From assembly GCA_012295275.1 (NCBI GenBank), contig CM022668.1, positions 5,698,989 through 5,708,988 on the forward strand: a stretch of 10,000 nt of DNA. The letters are read 5' to 3'. Under the pieces are notes generated by a model. The model saw nothing but the letters and a program-made list of their open reading frames with translations, had not been told where the DNA came from and did not search any database. Position numbers and translations under genes: made by a program. Positions 1 to 8,820 of the stretch are shown one piece after another (position 1 is the stretch's first letter; the number at the start of each line of letters is the position of its first letter). The stretch is from Chrysomallon squamiferum. Taxonomy: Eukaryota > Mollusca > Gastropoda > Neomphalida > Peltospiridae.

Positions 1-735
1 TGCTGACAGTTCATCTATCTCACATCTGTCAAATTAATTCATCAACATCTGTTATCATAATGAAAAAACAGTCTGTACATAGGGCTTTGGTGTTTGTGTT
101 TCACAAAAGATTGAATCAGTTGTGTTTTTGTTTGTTTTTTGTAATTTTTAAATGAATTAAATTTTGGATTATGTTATTCAAGAAAGAGGAAGATGTAGTA
201 GTAATGTTTGGATTTATTATTCAGAACTGGAAATTGCTTATGATTTTTTTTTTTTTTTTTTTTTGATTATTTTGGTATTTTGGGATTGTAATTAAGAATT
301 TTTTTTTTTTTAGGTTTAGTTAAAAATTTGTAAAATAAAATGTTCATGTGCAAAATATTACAGTTTATATTAAAATAAATTTACAAAATGTGTCAAAAAA
401 AAAAAAAAAAAGAACAATTTATGTTTTCAAAAAAGATTTTTAAAGCTAATATTAATTTTCTTTGAAAATACAGGTAATATTAAGTATTAAAGGCTGTAAT
501 AAGGATAAAATAATGAATAAAAGCTTTTTATATTGTATTTTTTATTTTTCTGTGCAATGTTTTTCTATTTTTATATTTCATTTACAAAATATTCCATTGT
601 CTCCATTCCTCTATACTTTTTAAATTTTTTATTTCATACACTATATAAACATATACATATATATATTTATATATGATTTCAAAATATGTTGATCTATGTT
701 TCTTCAGTTGCAAAAATCTGATAAATGTTTTGAGA
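1..735. other. AT-rich intergenic DNA, no gene seen
   Basis: It holds T21 (244-264), T13 (299-311) and A17 (395-411) runs in otherwise AT-rich sequence. The first ~140 bases are slightly less simple (TG-rich) and could be the end of something outside the window, but nothing supports a gene. A minus-strand frame reaching into 582-735 is microsatellite-derived. Confidence 0.6.
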
Positions 736-868
736 ATATATATATATATATATATATATATTTTTTTGATCATTAATGGTTTATACATGTGCTTGAATAT
801 TATGAATATCTTTTGAATGTTGTATCTGTGCACACGCACACACACACATGTGTACACACACAACACAC
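736..868. repeat. AT and CA microsatellites
   Basis: An AT run occupies about 736-761. A CA-rich block with an internal TGTGTA inversion occupies about 831-868; its CACA and TGTG arms could pair locally. Confidence 0.85.
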
Positions 869-1685
869 AGAAAGACAGCACATCAGTGACATACTGCATT
901 TTCATTTTTCTCCAAAGATAAATTTTTAAGTCGTTCAATAATGAAGCTTTCAGGATAAAATGCAATCAGTTTCAACATTCCTAGAATATTTGTTTTTTTC
1001 TTTCTTTCAATTAAGAATGTAAAATAAAAATTTTATAAATTGTAGATAATGCTAGATAAAAAAGAAAACACATTACATTGTTACTCTATGTATTTAAGGA
1101 AGATTTTAAAATTTAGATCTTATTTATGAAACTTTTGATATCTACTGTTTCATGAAGACATTATTTTTATTTTATTTTATTTTTTTTTTTTTTTTTGGTT
1201 TGGAGATAGGTATATTTTCCAAAACCTAATACGTAAACTTTTGTGAAGACAAACAGCATATTTTTGATGAAGCAGATTACAAATAATTAAGAATCTACAC
1301 ATACAAGAAAACAAAACAAACAAAACACATATCTATGTTGTGATGGTGTATTTTGTTTTTGTAATAGGGCAGTTTTCAGTTACTTGTTACGAAGTCATCA
1401 ATGTACTGTTTTATACTGACTATCTGGATACTTAATTTTGTTTATAAATGAGGCAATTTTCAGATATGTTATTCATTCTTAATACATAATCTGTTATAAT
1501 TTCTCTTTTTTTTCCTTTTTTTTACCTCTTTGTCGTTCTTTTTATTTTTTTTTTTTTTTTTCGTTTTTTTCAGACTGGTCTCAGATATTTGTTATTAAAT
1601 AACCAAATATAGAATCAGTCATCTGAAAGATGAAAAACTAATTTCTCAACGATTCATTCATTGGAAATCTCCTTACCTACCTTTA
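869..1685. other. AT-rich intergenic DNA
   Basis: Contains TTTTA and T runs (1161-1196), a pyrimidine-rich stretch ending in T17 (1501-1561), and no open frame or RNA gene I can support. Confidence 0.6.
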
Positions 1686-1904
1686 AATGTCAACAGATCT
1701 TTCTTTGATAACCAAATTTCTTTGTTGAATATCTAAATCATTGTCTACATTCCTTAAGAATGTCAACAGATCTTTCTTTGATAACCAAATCTCTTTGTTG
1801 AATATCTAAATTATTGTCTACATTCCTTAAGAATGTCAACAGATCTTTCTTTGATAACCAAATCTCTTTGTTGAATATCTAAATCATTGTCTACATTCCT
1901 TAAG
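1686..1904. repeat. 73-bp tandem repeat, three copies
   Basis: Copies start at 1686, 1759 and 1832 and differ by only a few substitutions (aaatttc/aaatctc and aaatcatt/aaattatt). Each begins aatgtcaacagatctttctt and ends ctacattccttaag. No start of a gene, splice signal or long open frame is linked to it. The near identity suggests recent duplication. Its function is unknown. Confidence 0.95.
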
Positions 1905-2739
1905 AACTGAAAATATTTCAATTTACTACAATTTTAAGATTTTTTGGCAGGGTCAGAAACAATTAAAGAGTAAAAATTACAAATATTTCTTTTATTAAAA
2001 TAAATAAATTGTGTACTGTTTAATATTGATGTTTAAAATATATAGCAATATATGTTTCTTGTAATAAATTTTCTTTTTTTAAAAAATCTGTTTTTATTTT
2101 CTAATTATGAATCTCAATTTAAAATGTGGAGTTTGTTTTGTTTTTTTGTTTTTTTAATAACTGTCCATCTGTGTGTCTGTCAGTTCTATAATTAATACAG
2201 TTGTTACTTATATCTTAAATTATTTAATTTATTCTTAAATTTCAAATTTTTAATAAGATCTGTATTTTGTTTTTGTCACAGTGTATTGGAACATTCACAA
2301 AACTATCAAAATATCGTATAGAAATTAAATTTTGCAGAACTAGCGAACTGTAACTTAGAGTATTGTATACAGTTTACATTTTACTCAGCTGCAGAAACTA
2401 CCAAATTATCATAATGTATTCAGATAGCGAATCTACATATCATTATCATAATTTATTCAACTTAATTTGCATATGCAGGTGGCAGGGTAGTTTATACAGA
2501 GTACTTTAGTTGTTGAGAAACTATTGATAAGTGTGTTAAAACTTGAAACTTGAGGCTGTGTTGTTGTTATTGATAGCTAGGTACTAGTGGTAGTCGTAGA
2601 GTGAACTTACTTTTGTTGCATAATCTGATTAGTGAAATAAATACATGCAGTTGTCAATGTAATTTACAAATAATAATTTGGCTTGATTCTGTTATTGAGT
2701 AAGTAACTGCATCAATTTCAAGCACTGTTTTGTGCAGGT
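1905..2739. other. AT-rich intergenic DNA
   Basis: No gene is seen. A short direct repeat occurs near 2405-2423 and 2442-2460 (attatcataatgtattca and attatcataatttattca). The sequence at 2280-2640 is the least simple part, but it has no open frame or splice pattern. Confidence 0.55.
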
Positions 2740-2766
2740 TTTATTATTATTGTTATTATTATTATG

Positions 2767-2798
<32 letters not shown>
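2740..2798. repeat. (TTA)n microsatellite
   Basis: About 19 trinucleotide units with two interruptions (tgt, tga). The minus-strand reading as poly-Ile is an artefact of this repeat. Confidence 0.9.
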
Positions 2799-2800
<2 letters not shown>

Positions 2801-2921
2801 TTTTTTTATCATTATTCTTTGATCTTTTTCCTTTTCTTTTTTCTATTTTTGAAACCTTTTTCTTTTTTAAATTAATTTTTTTTTTCTTCTGTGTATAAAT
2901 GATATTTTCTAAAAACAAGGA

Positions 2922-3050
2922 TATTGCAAATTTGCCATTTGAGATTTAACAATTTAATGATTTGTAATTTCTTTTAATTTTTGCGTTTGTTATTTAAATG
3001 GCTCAAAAAGTATTGCAAATTTGTGTTGTAGATTTAGCAGTTTAATGATT
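2922..3050. repeat. Diverged direct duplication, about 89-bp period
   Basis: The segment tattgcaaatttg, followed by gagatttaacaatttaatga (2922-2962), recurs with substitutions at 3011-3050 (tattgcaaatttg, then tagatttagcagtttaatga). The two arms are roughly 80 percent alike by eye. It looks like an old tandem duplication in intergenic DNA. Confidence 0.6.
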
Positions 3051-3427
3051 ACAGATAACTTATGTTCTGATTTGTAAAAATTTAAGCATTTAAATTTAGT
3101 TTAAAAAAACACTCTTTATGTTTTAATGTTTTCAATGTTTTAATGACGTTTTGATTCTAAATTCATTCATATGTTAAATTCTATTTTATACAAAACTTAT
3201 CATATGTATATGATATGTAAAGATATATAATCTATGAAATACTGGTGAATTCAGCTTAATATTTTATTTGTAGAATTACTTATGGCATACAGCTGTAGAT
3301 CAGATTTATGTGATAATGTTCATAATAATTTAACTCACCCAAAACTTCTTTGAGTAAATAAAAATATTGAAAATGGTAAAAAGAAACTGCATATTTTAAA
3401 ATATTTTCATTAAACATATCAATGGCC

Positions 3428-3640
3428 AAAAAAAAAAAAAAAAAAAAAAATTATTGATTAGAAATTTAAAGTAACATCATAATGATAACAGTAAGAATAT
3501 AAAATAAAAAAATTATAAAAAAATAAAATAAAATAAAATAAAATAATATAAATTAAAATAAAACAATTATAAAAATAATAAAAATAAAGAAATTATAAAA
3601 ATGAAATAAAATTAAATTAAATTTAATAAAAATTATAGTT
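3428..3640. repeat. A23 tract and AAAAT/AAAT-rich block
   Basis: A23 occupies 3428-3450, followed after about 50 bases by clean AAAAT repeats (about 3518-3545) and degenerate A/T-only sequence to about 3640. I see no retroelement body attached to the A tract. Confidence 0.85.
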
Positions 3641-4130
3641 TAAAAAAATTTCAAAACAATTTTTTAAAAGCAGTTTTATTTCTCGGTGAGTGAGTCATAT
3701 TTAAAAGAAAATGTAGAATTAGATTTTAAAATTTCAGAAATAGTTTTGTCTAGTTTTTCAATATCTCATGTATTATCATTTGTCCACTTAAGAGAGGTGG
3801 TTGAATTAGACAGTGACTGTTTAATCAGGGCGCTTCTACATGTCATTTTTGCAGGTTCGTTTGGATTAGAGATGTGAATGCTTTAAATCATTATAACCCA
3901 AATCATTTTTTCTTTTTTCTTCTTAACACAATAAATTAGAAAACACTTTTATGACATTATTCTGAAAAATCCTCTCACTCATTCACCCTCTTTGATAAAT
4001 CCTAGAACTTGCTCTTAAAACAGCTGTTCAGACTGTAGTTACTTCTGAGGATCTGAGAATGTTATTAAATTTCTTGAACAATAAAATAGTATTCTTGTTC
4101 AATTTGCTTTGGTTTTTGTTTTTATCTCCA
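3641..4130. other. Intergenic DNA, slightly higher complexity
   Basis: A plus-strand open stretch (3686-3877) lacks an ATG start, has AT-driven composition and no recognisable motif. It includes gtgagtgagt near 3684 and tttttgcag near 3845-3853, which resemble splice signals but do not bound a convincing exon. No gene is called. Confidence 0.5.
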
Positions 4131-4132
4131 AG

Positions 4133-4173
4133 AGATATAGATATAGATAGATAGATAGATATAGAGAGAGAGA
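4133..4173. repeat. GATA/GAGA microsatellite
   Basis: Imperfect GATA units pass into a GA run (atagagagagagaga-like). Confidence 0.9.
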
Positions 4174-5091
4174 ATATTTGTTATTACATTTTCCAAAAGA
4201 AGGGTATTTAATAATATTTAACAAAAAATACAGAATGTTAAATATTTTCAAATAAAAAGTAACAAAATAATTATTTACTGTTCTTGTTATTATTAATAAT
4301 TATTTAAAAAAATATAATTAGAAGGTGCATTCATTAATGACTTTATTGAACATAAAAATATATCACACATGATCATAAGAATGTGTATCACAAATAAATA
4401 TATAAAAAGAAATAATTTGTAATAATGGATGTTGATAGATATTTCTATTTGGTATAAAAAGTAAATAGAAAAATAAAAACAAGGCAGTCAGATATATACA
4501 CATTCAAGATTTTCATTTTCTTGGATTTTCTGCCTTGAATCTTTATTTATTTATTATTTAATTTATTTATTTATATATTTCTTTCATTCTTGACCTATTT
4601 GACATATTTATTTATTTACCAAATATTACAAATAATGACAAATAACAGAATCTACAATAAACTGTGGTGTATTTTCTAGGTTTTATTCTGATTTAACTTT
4701 CTTTCTTTTTTCCCCCACAAAATCTTTTGATAATATTATATAAATAAGTATTTATAATTCTTTTATAAACAAAGGGATAAAAATTTGTTTGATATCTTCT
4801 GAAATCCATTATTATGAAACTAATATACATATATATATATCTGATACATTTATGAATAAATACGTACATAGTAACATCACACTATTTGACATCACATTAA
4901 AAACAATATATCACATTATTATTGTACATTTATCACATTTAAAAGATTCAGACTTATTCCAGTTTATTCATAATATTCACTATGTATTATCTGCTATTTT
5001 CACTAAACCAAATATTAATTTTTAAATTTCAATCTGATGTATTTTAAATATCAAGGATGTGAAAAATTTATTCAAAAACAATGTAGGTGAA
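4174..5091. other. AT-rich intergenic DNA
   Basis: Contains TTTA repeats (4541-4580 and 4606-4618). An open frame at 4789-5025 has no ATG at its start, is dominated by Ile, His, Tyr and Asn from AT-rich codons, and is not supported as a gene. Confidence 0.6.
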
Positions 5092-5125
5092 TATTATTAT
5101 TATCATTATTATTATTATTATTATT
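5092..5125. repeat. (ATT)n microsatellite
   Basis: About 11 units with one TCA interruption. Confidence 0.88.
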
Positions 5126-5206
5126 TTATCACAGCAAACCCAGCTGTTTAAAATAATAATTTCAAAATTTCAAAATTCAGTTTATTATATTGTTCAGAAT
5201 ATTTAT

Positions 5207-5576
5207 ATATCCTTGAAAACAGTTATTTAATATCCTTCAAGAATTCATATCCTTAAATATCCTTGTAAACCCTACATACATTTGTTTATTTCCTATAAAA
5301 TAGTCCTGTATATTTCTTATCCTGAATATATATAATTAAAAATCCTTCAATGTCTTTGTTTTATATCCTTTAATACAGTTCATAAGTACATCCTTCATGT
5401 ATTGGTCACAATTCTTGATTATTATTTCTATACCTTCATATTCTTAAACATATCTTCATATCCTTTAATATATCACTGTATCTCAGTAGGTTTCAATATA
5501 TCTCCATATCTTTCAGTATATATATATATATCCTTTCATATATCTATATATCCTTTAATGTAATCTTCATATCCTT
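5207..5576. repeat. Field of ATATCCTT motifs (degenerate minisatellite)
   Basis: Exact ATATCCTT starts at 5207, 5230, 5247, 5257, 5363, 5458, 5528, 5548 and 5569, with many one-mismatch variants between (tatctttcag, taccttcata, tatcttcata). The fuller unit is about catatcctttaatata. The spacing is irregular. It lies just beyond the gene's polyadenylation signal. Confidence 0.75.
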
Positions 5577-5588
5577 AAAAACAGCTGT

Positions 5589-5628
5589 GTTGTATCCTGT
5601 CATATTTTCTAGAATTCCAGGATACAAC
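5589..5628. repeat. Perfect 11-bp inverted repeat
   Basis: GTTGTATCCTG (5589-5599) is matched by its exact reverse complement CAGGATACAAC (5618-5628), with an 18-nt spacer. It lies between the ATATCCTT field and the gene's 3' end and could form a hairpin in RNA from either strand. Confidence 0.8.
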
Positions 5629-5721
5629 TATTACTATTAAGTAAAAAAAAAAATAAAAAAATAAATTAAGTTCTCCAAATATTTTCAAAAGTATAAAAAA
5701 GGAGAAAAAAAAAAAAAAAAA

Positions 5722-5910
5722 GTTTTTATTTACAATCACATAAACACACTTTTACATATTAAAATCCCTTAAGACACTTGTATCCTTAACATTCCCAGAA
5801 TGCTTGTTCAGTATCCTGACAAGTGAGGAACTCAATGTTTCCAAAATCCGTCACTCCAATGTTCCCAGAATAATAGACGAAGGTGTCCGATGTCATTAGA
5901 CGAGAGCTGT
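5722..5910 (-). other. 3' untranslated region
   Basis: This is the sequence between the TAG stop and the AATAAA signal on the minus strand, about 190 nt. It holds degenerate repeats of a CAATGTTYCC-type motif on the plus strand (5833-5843, 5857-5867, and a variant near 5789). At 5889-5906 it holds a stretch resembling the intronic array unit (gatgtcattagac against gatgacattagac). The end is inferred from the signal; cleavage would lie 10-30 nt further left. Confidence 0.6.
5725..5730 (-). promoter_or_regulatory. Polyadenylation signal AATAAA
   Basis: The minus strand reads TGTAAATAAAAAC followed by a T17 run (5721-5705). A canonical hexamer about 180 nt after the stop, with a U-rich element after it, is the expected arrangement for a vertebrate 3' end. 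It is the only AATAAA between the stop and this position. Confidence 0.65.
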
Positions 5911-6085
5911 CTAGTGCTCAGGGTGAATGAGTTTGCTCAGCAGGTTTGACGTTGGGATTCGTTTGGGGAGGGCGATGAAGCGAGGCCGTGCTGTGATGTT
6001 GAACTCGTTGTTGAAAGCCTCAGTCATGATGTTGAGCAGGGTGTTCTCAAACACAGACTCCACAGTGTTCCCAAACTCAGGAGAC
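5911..6085 (-). CDS. Terminal coding exon with stop codon
   Basis: The acceptor is cctctgttccgcag (6099-6086 on the minus strand) and the exon starts with one base that completes a Lys codon with the previous exon. It encodes 57 residues: SPEFGNTVESVFENTLLNIM, then TEAFNNEFNITARPRFIALP, then KRIPTSNLLSKLIHPEH and TAG (5913-5911). The first half looks like an amphipathic helix; the second half is basic and Pro-rich with a hydrophobic end. The GC content is well above the flanks, and the codons use many C or G third positions, supporting real coding. The phase agreement across three consecutive introns is the main evidence that these exons form one transcript. This is the protein C-terminus; the family is not recognised. 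Confidence 0.83.
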
Positions 6086-6109
6086 CTGCGGAACAGAGGA
6101 TGATAATAG

Positions 6110-6219
6110 TAAGATGATGATGATGATGATAATGATGATATGATGGTGATGATGATAATGATGATGATGATTATAACAGTTGTAGTAATAATAGTAATAA
6201 CACATAATAATAATAATAA

Positions 6220-6250
<31 letters not shown>

Positions 6251-6252
6251 AA
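6110..6252. repeat. Compound GAT / AAT / AAG microsatellite
   Basis: Imperfect ATG/GAT units (6110-6170) are followed by AAT (6204-6220) and about 10 clean AAG units (6221-6252). In the transcript the AAG part reads as UUC repeats roughly 135 nt upstream of the last acceptor. Confidence 0.9.
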
Positions 6253-6435
6253 AGATAATAACAAAATAATAACAATAATAATATAACAACAACAATTAAT
6301 AGTAATTTTATGAGTATTACTCCTATTTCTGCTTTACTACTAATATTCAAAACTCAATTTTTTAATTACTTTCTTTTAAAGATAAAACATTTTCATAATT
6401 ATATTTTAATTCAGTTTTTTAATCTTTTTAACTGT

Positions 6436-6436
<1 letters not shown>

Positions 6437-6479
<43 letters not shown>

Positions 6480-6538
6480 AATAAAATAAAATAAAATAAA
6501 ATAAATAAAATAAATAAAAAATAAAATAAATAAAAAAT
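6437..6538. repeat. AAAT / AAAAT microsatellite
   Basis: Eleven or so AAAT units (6437-6482) pass into AAAAT units and then mixed units to 6538. Confidence 0.92.
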
Positions 6539-6630
6539 ACTTTTAAACAAGATATTTGAATAATAACACTTTAAATATATATTTTTTCACAAAAAAACAT
6601 TTTATTAAAACTACACCAGGCACCACTCAC

Positions 6631-6758
6631 TTTTTAATGCTGTTTTTGTTTTTGAGCTCAGTCTCTGAATAAACCTCTTTAACAAGTTCTTCAATGGGGA
6701 TTCTGCCAGACAGAGAGGCATGAAGAGAGTGCACAGACGCCATCCTACCTGCTTTCAT
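6631..6758 (-). CDS. Coding exon, penultimate
   Basis: This 128-bp exon has a good acceptor (ttttttcttgcag, 6771-6759 on the minus strand) and donor AAAAA|GTGAGT (6630-6625). It begins in phase 0, matching the end of the preceding exon, and ends with two bases. It reads MKAGRMASVHSLHASLSGRI and then PIEELVKEVYSETELKNKNS plus Ile-Lys. The segment PIEELVKEVYSE is a plausible short amphipathic helix, with an acidic-basic linker after it. The exon happens to start with ATG, but there is no reason to treat that as the gene start, because the flanking exons share phase. A second GT (GCAG|GTAGG, about 6751) could serve as a weak internal donor. No known domain is recognised. Confidence 0.8.
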
Positions 6759-7519
6759 CTGCAAGAAAAAATAAATAAAATATTACAACATAAAAACCCT
6801 CCAAAAACCCACGTTTAATAATATTATAATATATTTTAATTTTAATGACGATAACACCAGTTTTTTAAAAATAACAGCACAGTAAGGTATAAGATTTTTA
6901 TATTAACTACAACTGAGAAGAAACCAGCTTTCACCAATCTTTAAAATAATTGTTTAGCAGTCACAGAGGTTTTATTTAAGATAAAGGTTAGGGCGAATCA
7001 GTTAAGTTAATGGGCACTGGTTAGAACTGGAAACAGATTAATAGCTATCATAATTTAAAATGAAATATATAAAGTAGACTGCATTAATAAATAAACTGTT
7101 AAATAGTACACAAACAAAAGTTGAAAGTTACAGTGAGAAAAATGTCTTTAAAGTTGGGATGAAATTAATTTTTTTAAAAACCCATGATGATAAATAATTA
7201 AAAATAAGTATAAAAAAGTACAGGAAATATGTAACCATTCTGATGTAATAAAAAAAACTACAAAAAACCCCAACACAATGCCCCAATAAAACATTCCAAA
7301 AAATAGGAAGAAAAGAAACTGTATGTAAACAAATTTATTAATGAAAGAAAATAAAAGACTAACAACACAAAAAAATCCAGAATTTAAAAATTATTATCTA
7401 TCTAATTAACTAACTAAATTAATTAATTAAGTATAAATTTAAAATATTGAAAAATAAGTCAAATAATAAATAAAAAAGTAAATAAATTCTTAAAAATAAA
7501 AATAAATAAATAAATAATA

Positions 7520-7578
<59 letters not shown>

Positions 7579-7756
7579 TAATAGCAATAAAGAAATAATG
7601 GCTATAATAATAATAATAGTAATAAAAAAATAAAACAAGAAGAAAAAACAACAACAACAACAACAACAAAAGAAGGCAAAAAAAAAAAAAAAATTTAAAA
7701 AAAGTTAGAATAAAAAAGAAAAAGCTAAGGATTAAAAAACACAGGACATCACTTAC
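6759..7756 (-). other. Intron, 998 bp
   Basis: The ends are GTAAGT at 7756 and a pyrimidine-rich acceptor at 6759. It contains A16 (7678-7693), CAA repeats (7649-7670) and a long AAT tract (7499-7576). The rest is AT-rich single-copy-looking sequence with no open frame of interest. Confidence 0.75.
7499..7693. repeat. AAT, CAA and A16 simple repeats
   Basis: AAT tract at 7499-7576, CAA tract at 7649-7670 and A16 at 7678-7693, all within one intron. Confidence 0.9.
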
Positions 7757-8151
7757 CTTCAGTTTTTGAGAAGCTTTGCTACTGACAGATGACCTGGTTC
7801 CAGCACTGGATACACTCTCCTTATCAAAACTTTTGTCTTGACCTCTGACCTGACCTTTGTCATGACCCCGGCCCTGACCTCTGTCCTGACCTCTGTCCTG
7901 ACCTCTGCCCTGACCTCGACCCTGACTTTTTTCCTGACTTTTTTCAGACTCTGACGTCTGTGAATCTGTGCGCGACAGAGCTGACTGCGACTGTACAGGT
8001 GACGATGTTGTGTGTGTGCGCCGATGTTGATGGTGTCACTGTGGTGTCCTGGATCTTTTCAGGTTTTGTTCCAAACTGACAGAAATATGGAGTCGGTTCA
8101 ACGACAACTTTTTTAACTGTGCTGCAGAAATTCTTGTCATCCAGCAAACCT
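7757..8151 (-). CDS. Coding exon with Gly-Gln-Arg repeats and an apparent one-base frame break
   Basis: The acceptor is a T17 tract followed by CAG (8171-8152) and the donor is CTGAAG|GTAAGT (7756-7751). From the right the exon reads GLLDDKNFCSTVKKVVVEPT, then a Phe/Tyr/Gln stretch to about codon 50 (KIQDTTVTPSTSAHTH). This frame meets TGA at 7944-7946. A second frame, shifted by one, is open from 8035 to the donor and is clearly coding-like: SQSALSRTDSQTSESEKSQE, then a Gly-Gln-Arg/Asp block encoded by a 12-bp minisatellite, then a Ser-rich tail ending SSKASQKLK. The exon is 395 bp; its entry phase (one base) and exit phase (0) require 1 modulo 3, so it is one base too long or two too short. 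The likeliest site is the (TG)5 tract at 8009-8018, where one missing CA unit would explain the shift. It may be an assembly error, an allele or a real loss of function. The product is unidentified. Confidence 0.78.
7835..7942 (-). repeat. 12-bp coding minisatellite, nine units
   Basis: Nine consecutive 12-bp units lie inside the exon; the plus-strand consensus is gtcctgacctct. Units at 7883-7894 and 7895-7906 are identical and the outer ones are diverged (tttt or cccg ends). In the downstream reading frame each unit encodes four residues of the form Gly-Gln-Gly/Asp-Arg, grading into Ser-Gln-Glu-Lys on the N-terminal side and Gly-Gln-Asp-Lys on the C-terminal side. Unit length keeps the frame, so copy number can vary without breaking the protein. 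Confidence 0.88.
8009..8018 (+). repeat. (TG)5 tract in the coding exon, likely frame-break site
   Basis: Five TG units (CA in the transcript) lie in the overlap where the N-terminal frame and the C-terminal frame of the exon must exchange. A change of one dinucleotide here is enough to join the two frames. Confidence 0.55.
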
Positions 8152-8154
8152 CTG

Positions 8155-8171
8155 AAAAAAAAAAAAAAAAA
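8155..8171 (-). promoter_or_regulatory. Splice acceptor with uninterrupted T17 tract
   Basis: The transcribed strand reads T17 then CAG|AGG. The whole polypyrimidine tract is a homopolymer that ends one base before the acceptor CAG, so its length is liable to slip. Confidence 0.7.
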
Positions 8172-8274
8172 GCAATTTTAAAAATTTTAAATAATAAATG
8201 AATAATTAAAATAATATAAAAATTTAAATCAAATAAATTTAAAATAATTTTTTTAAACTCTGAAAAAAAAAAAT

Positions 8275-8275
8275 C

Positions 8276-8308
<33 letters not shown>

Positions 8309-8323
8309 AAAATATATATATAT
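8275..8323. repeat. AT microsatellite in two blocks
   Basis: AT runs at 8275-8303 and 8311-8323 are separated by an A-rich spacer. Confidence 0.88.
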
Positions 8324-8820
8324 CAAGTTCATAATAGCAAATTAAAAACTCCATTAAAGAATAAATGAATAATTAAAATATGAGAAAACTTAAATAAAAG
8401 AATTTAAAAAGAATTTATCATCAAATGAAGCTCTGAATTTTTTTTTATTATTTTTTTATAAGAAGAAAATTAAAGATAAATGAATAATTAAAGTATTATA
8501 ACATTTAAATAAAATAATTTCAAGAGAAAACAAATGTAAGGTAAAATTAAATAAATAGAAATAAGACAATTAAAGAAAATAATAATTTTTTAAATCTTTG
8601 AGAGAGAGAGGATATTGCTATTAGGTTTACTAACAGTATTAACTACTAAACTATTAATTTTTTCTAACTAATTAGTTGACTTACTAACACAAACTACTAG
8701 ATTTACTATTACTGATATTAACAAAATCATAATTATTTCTAATACTTACAAAATTACTAATCATTTCTAACATTAAGAAAATTACTACTAGATATACTTA
8801 GAAGACTACTAAGTACTAGA

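Larger units (their letters stand above)
6086..6630 (-). other. Intron, 545 bp
   Basis: It is bounded by GTGAGT at 6630 and cctctgttccgcag at 6086. More than half is simple sequence: AAAAT and AAAT (6437-6538), AAG (6221-6252), AAT (6204-6220) and imperfect GAT/ATG (6110-6170). Minus-strand open frames across it are repeat translations such as poly-Ile and poly-Leu. Confidence 0.75.

Noticed and set aside
582-965. Minus-strand open frame of 127 codons
   Set aside because: Its composition comes from AT and CA microsatellites (Tyr-Ile and Cys-Val runs); there are no splice or conservation cues.
2718-2918. Minus-strand open frame with poly-Ile
   Set aside because: It is a translation of the TTA repeat and A/T-rich flanks.
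3428-3450. Poly-A tail of a retroelement
   Set aside because: No element body, target-site duplication or promoter-like sequence is visible upstream; isolated A tracts are common here.
3686-3877. Plus-strand open frame of 63 codons
   Set aside because: It starts at a non-ATG codon, is short and has no recognisable motif; the nearby donor-like and acceptor-like sequences do not define an exon.
4789-5025. Plus-strand open frame of 78 codons
   Set aside because: It has no ATG at the start, and AT-rich codon composition explains the Ile, His and Tyr content.
8036-8332. Minus-strand open frame overlapping exon 7757-8151
   Set aside because: Most of it is intron and AT repeat; it shares the frame of the exon's C-terminal part but is closed off from it by TGA at 8036-8038.
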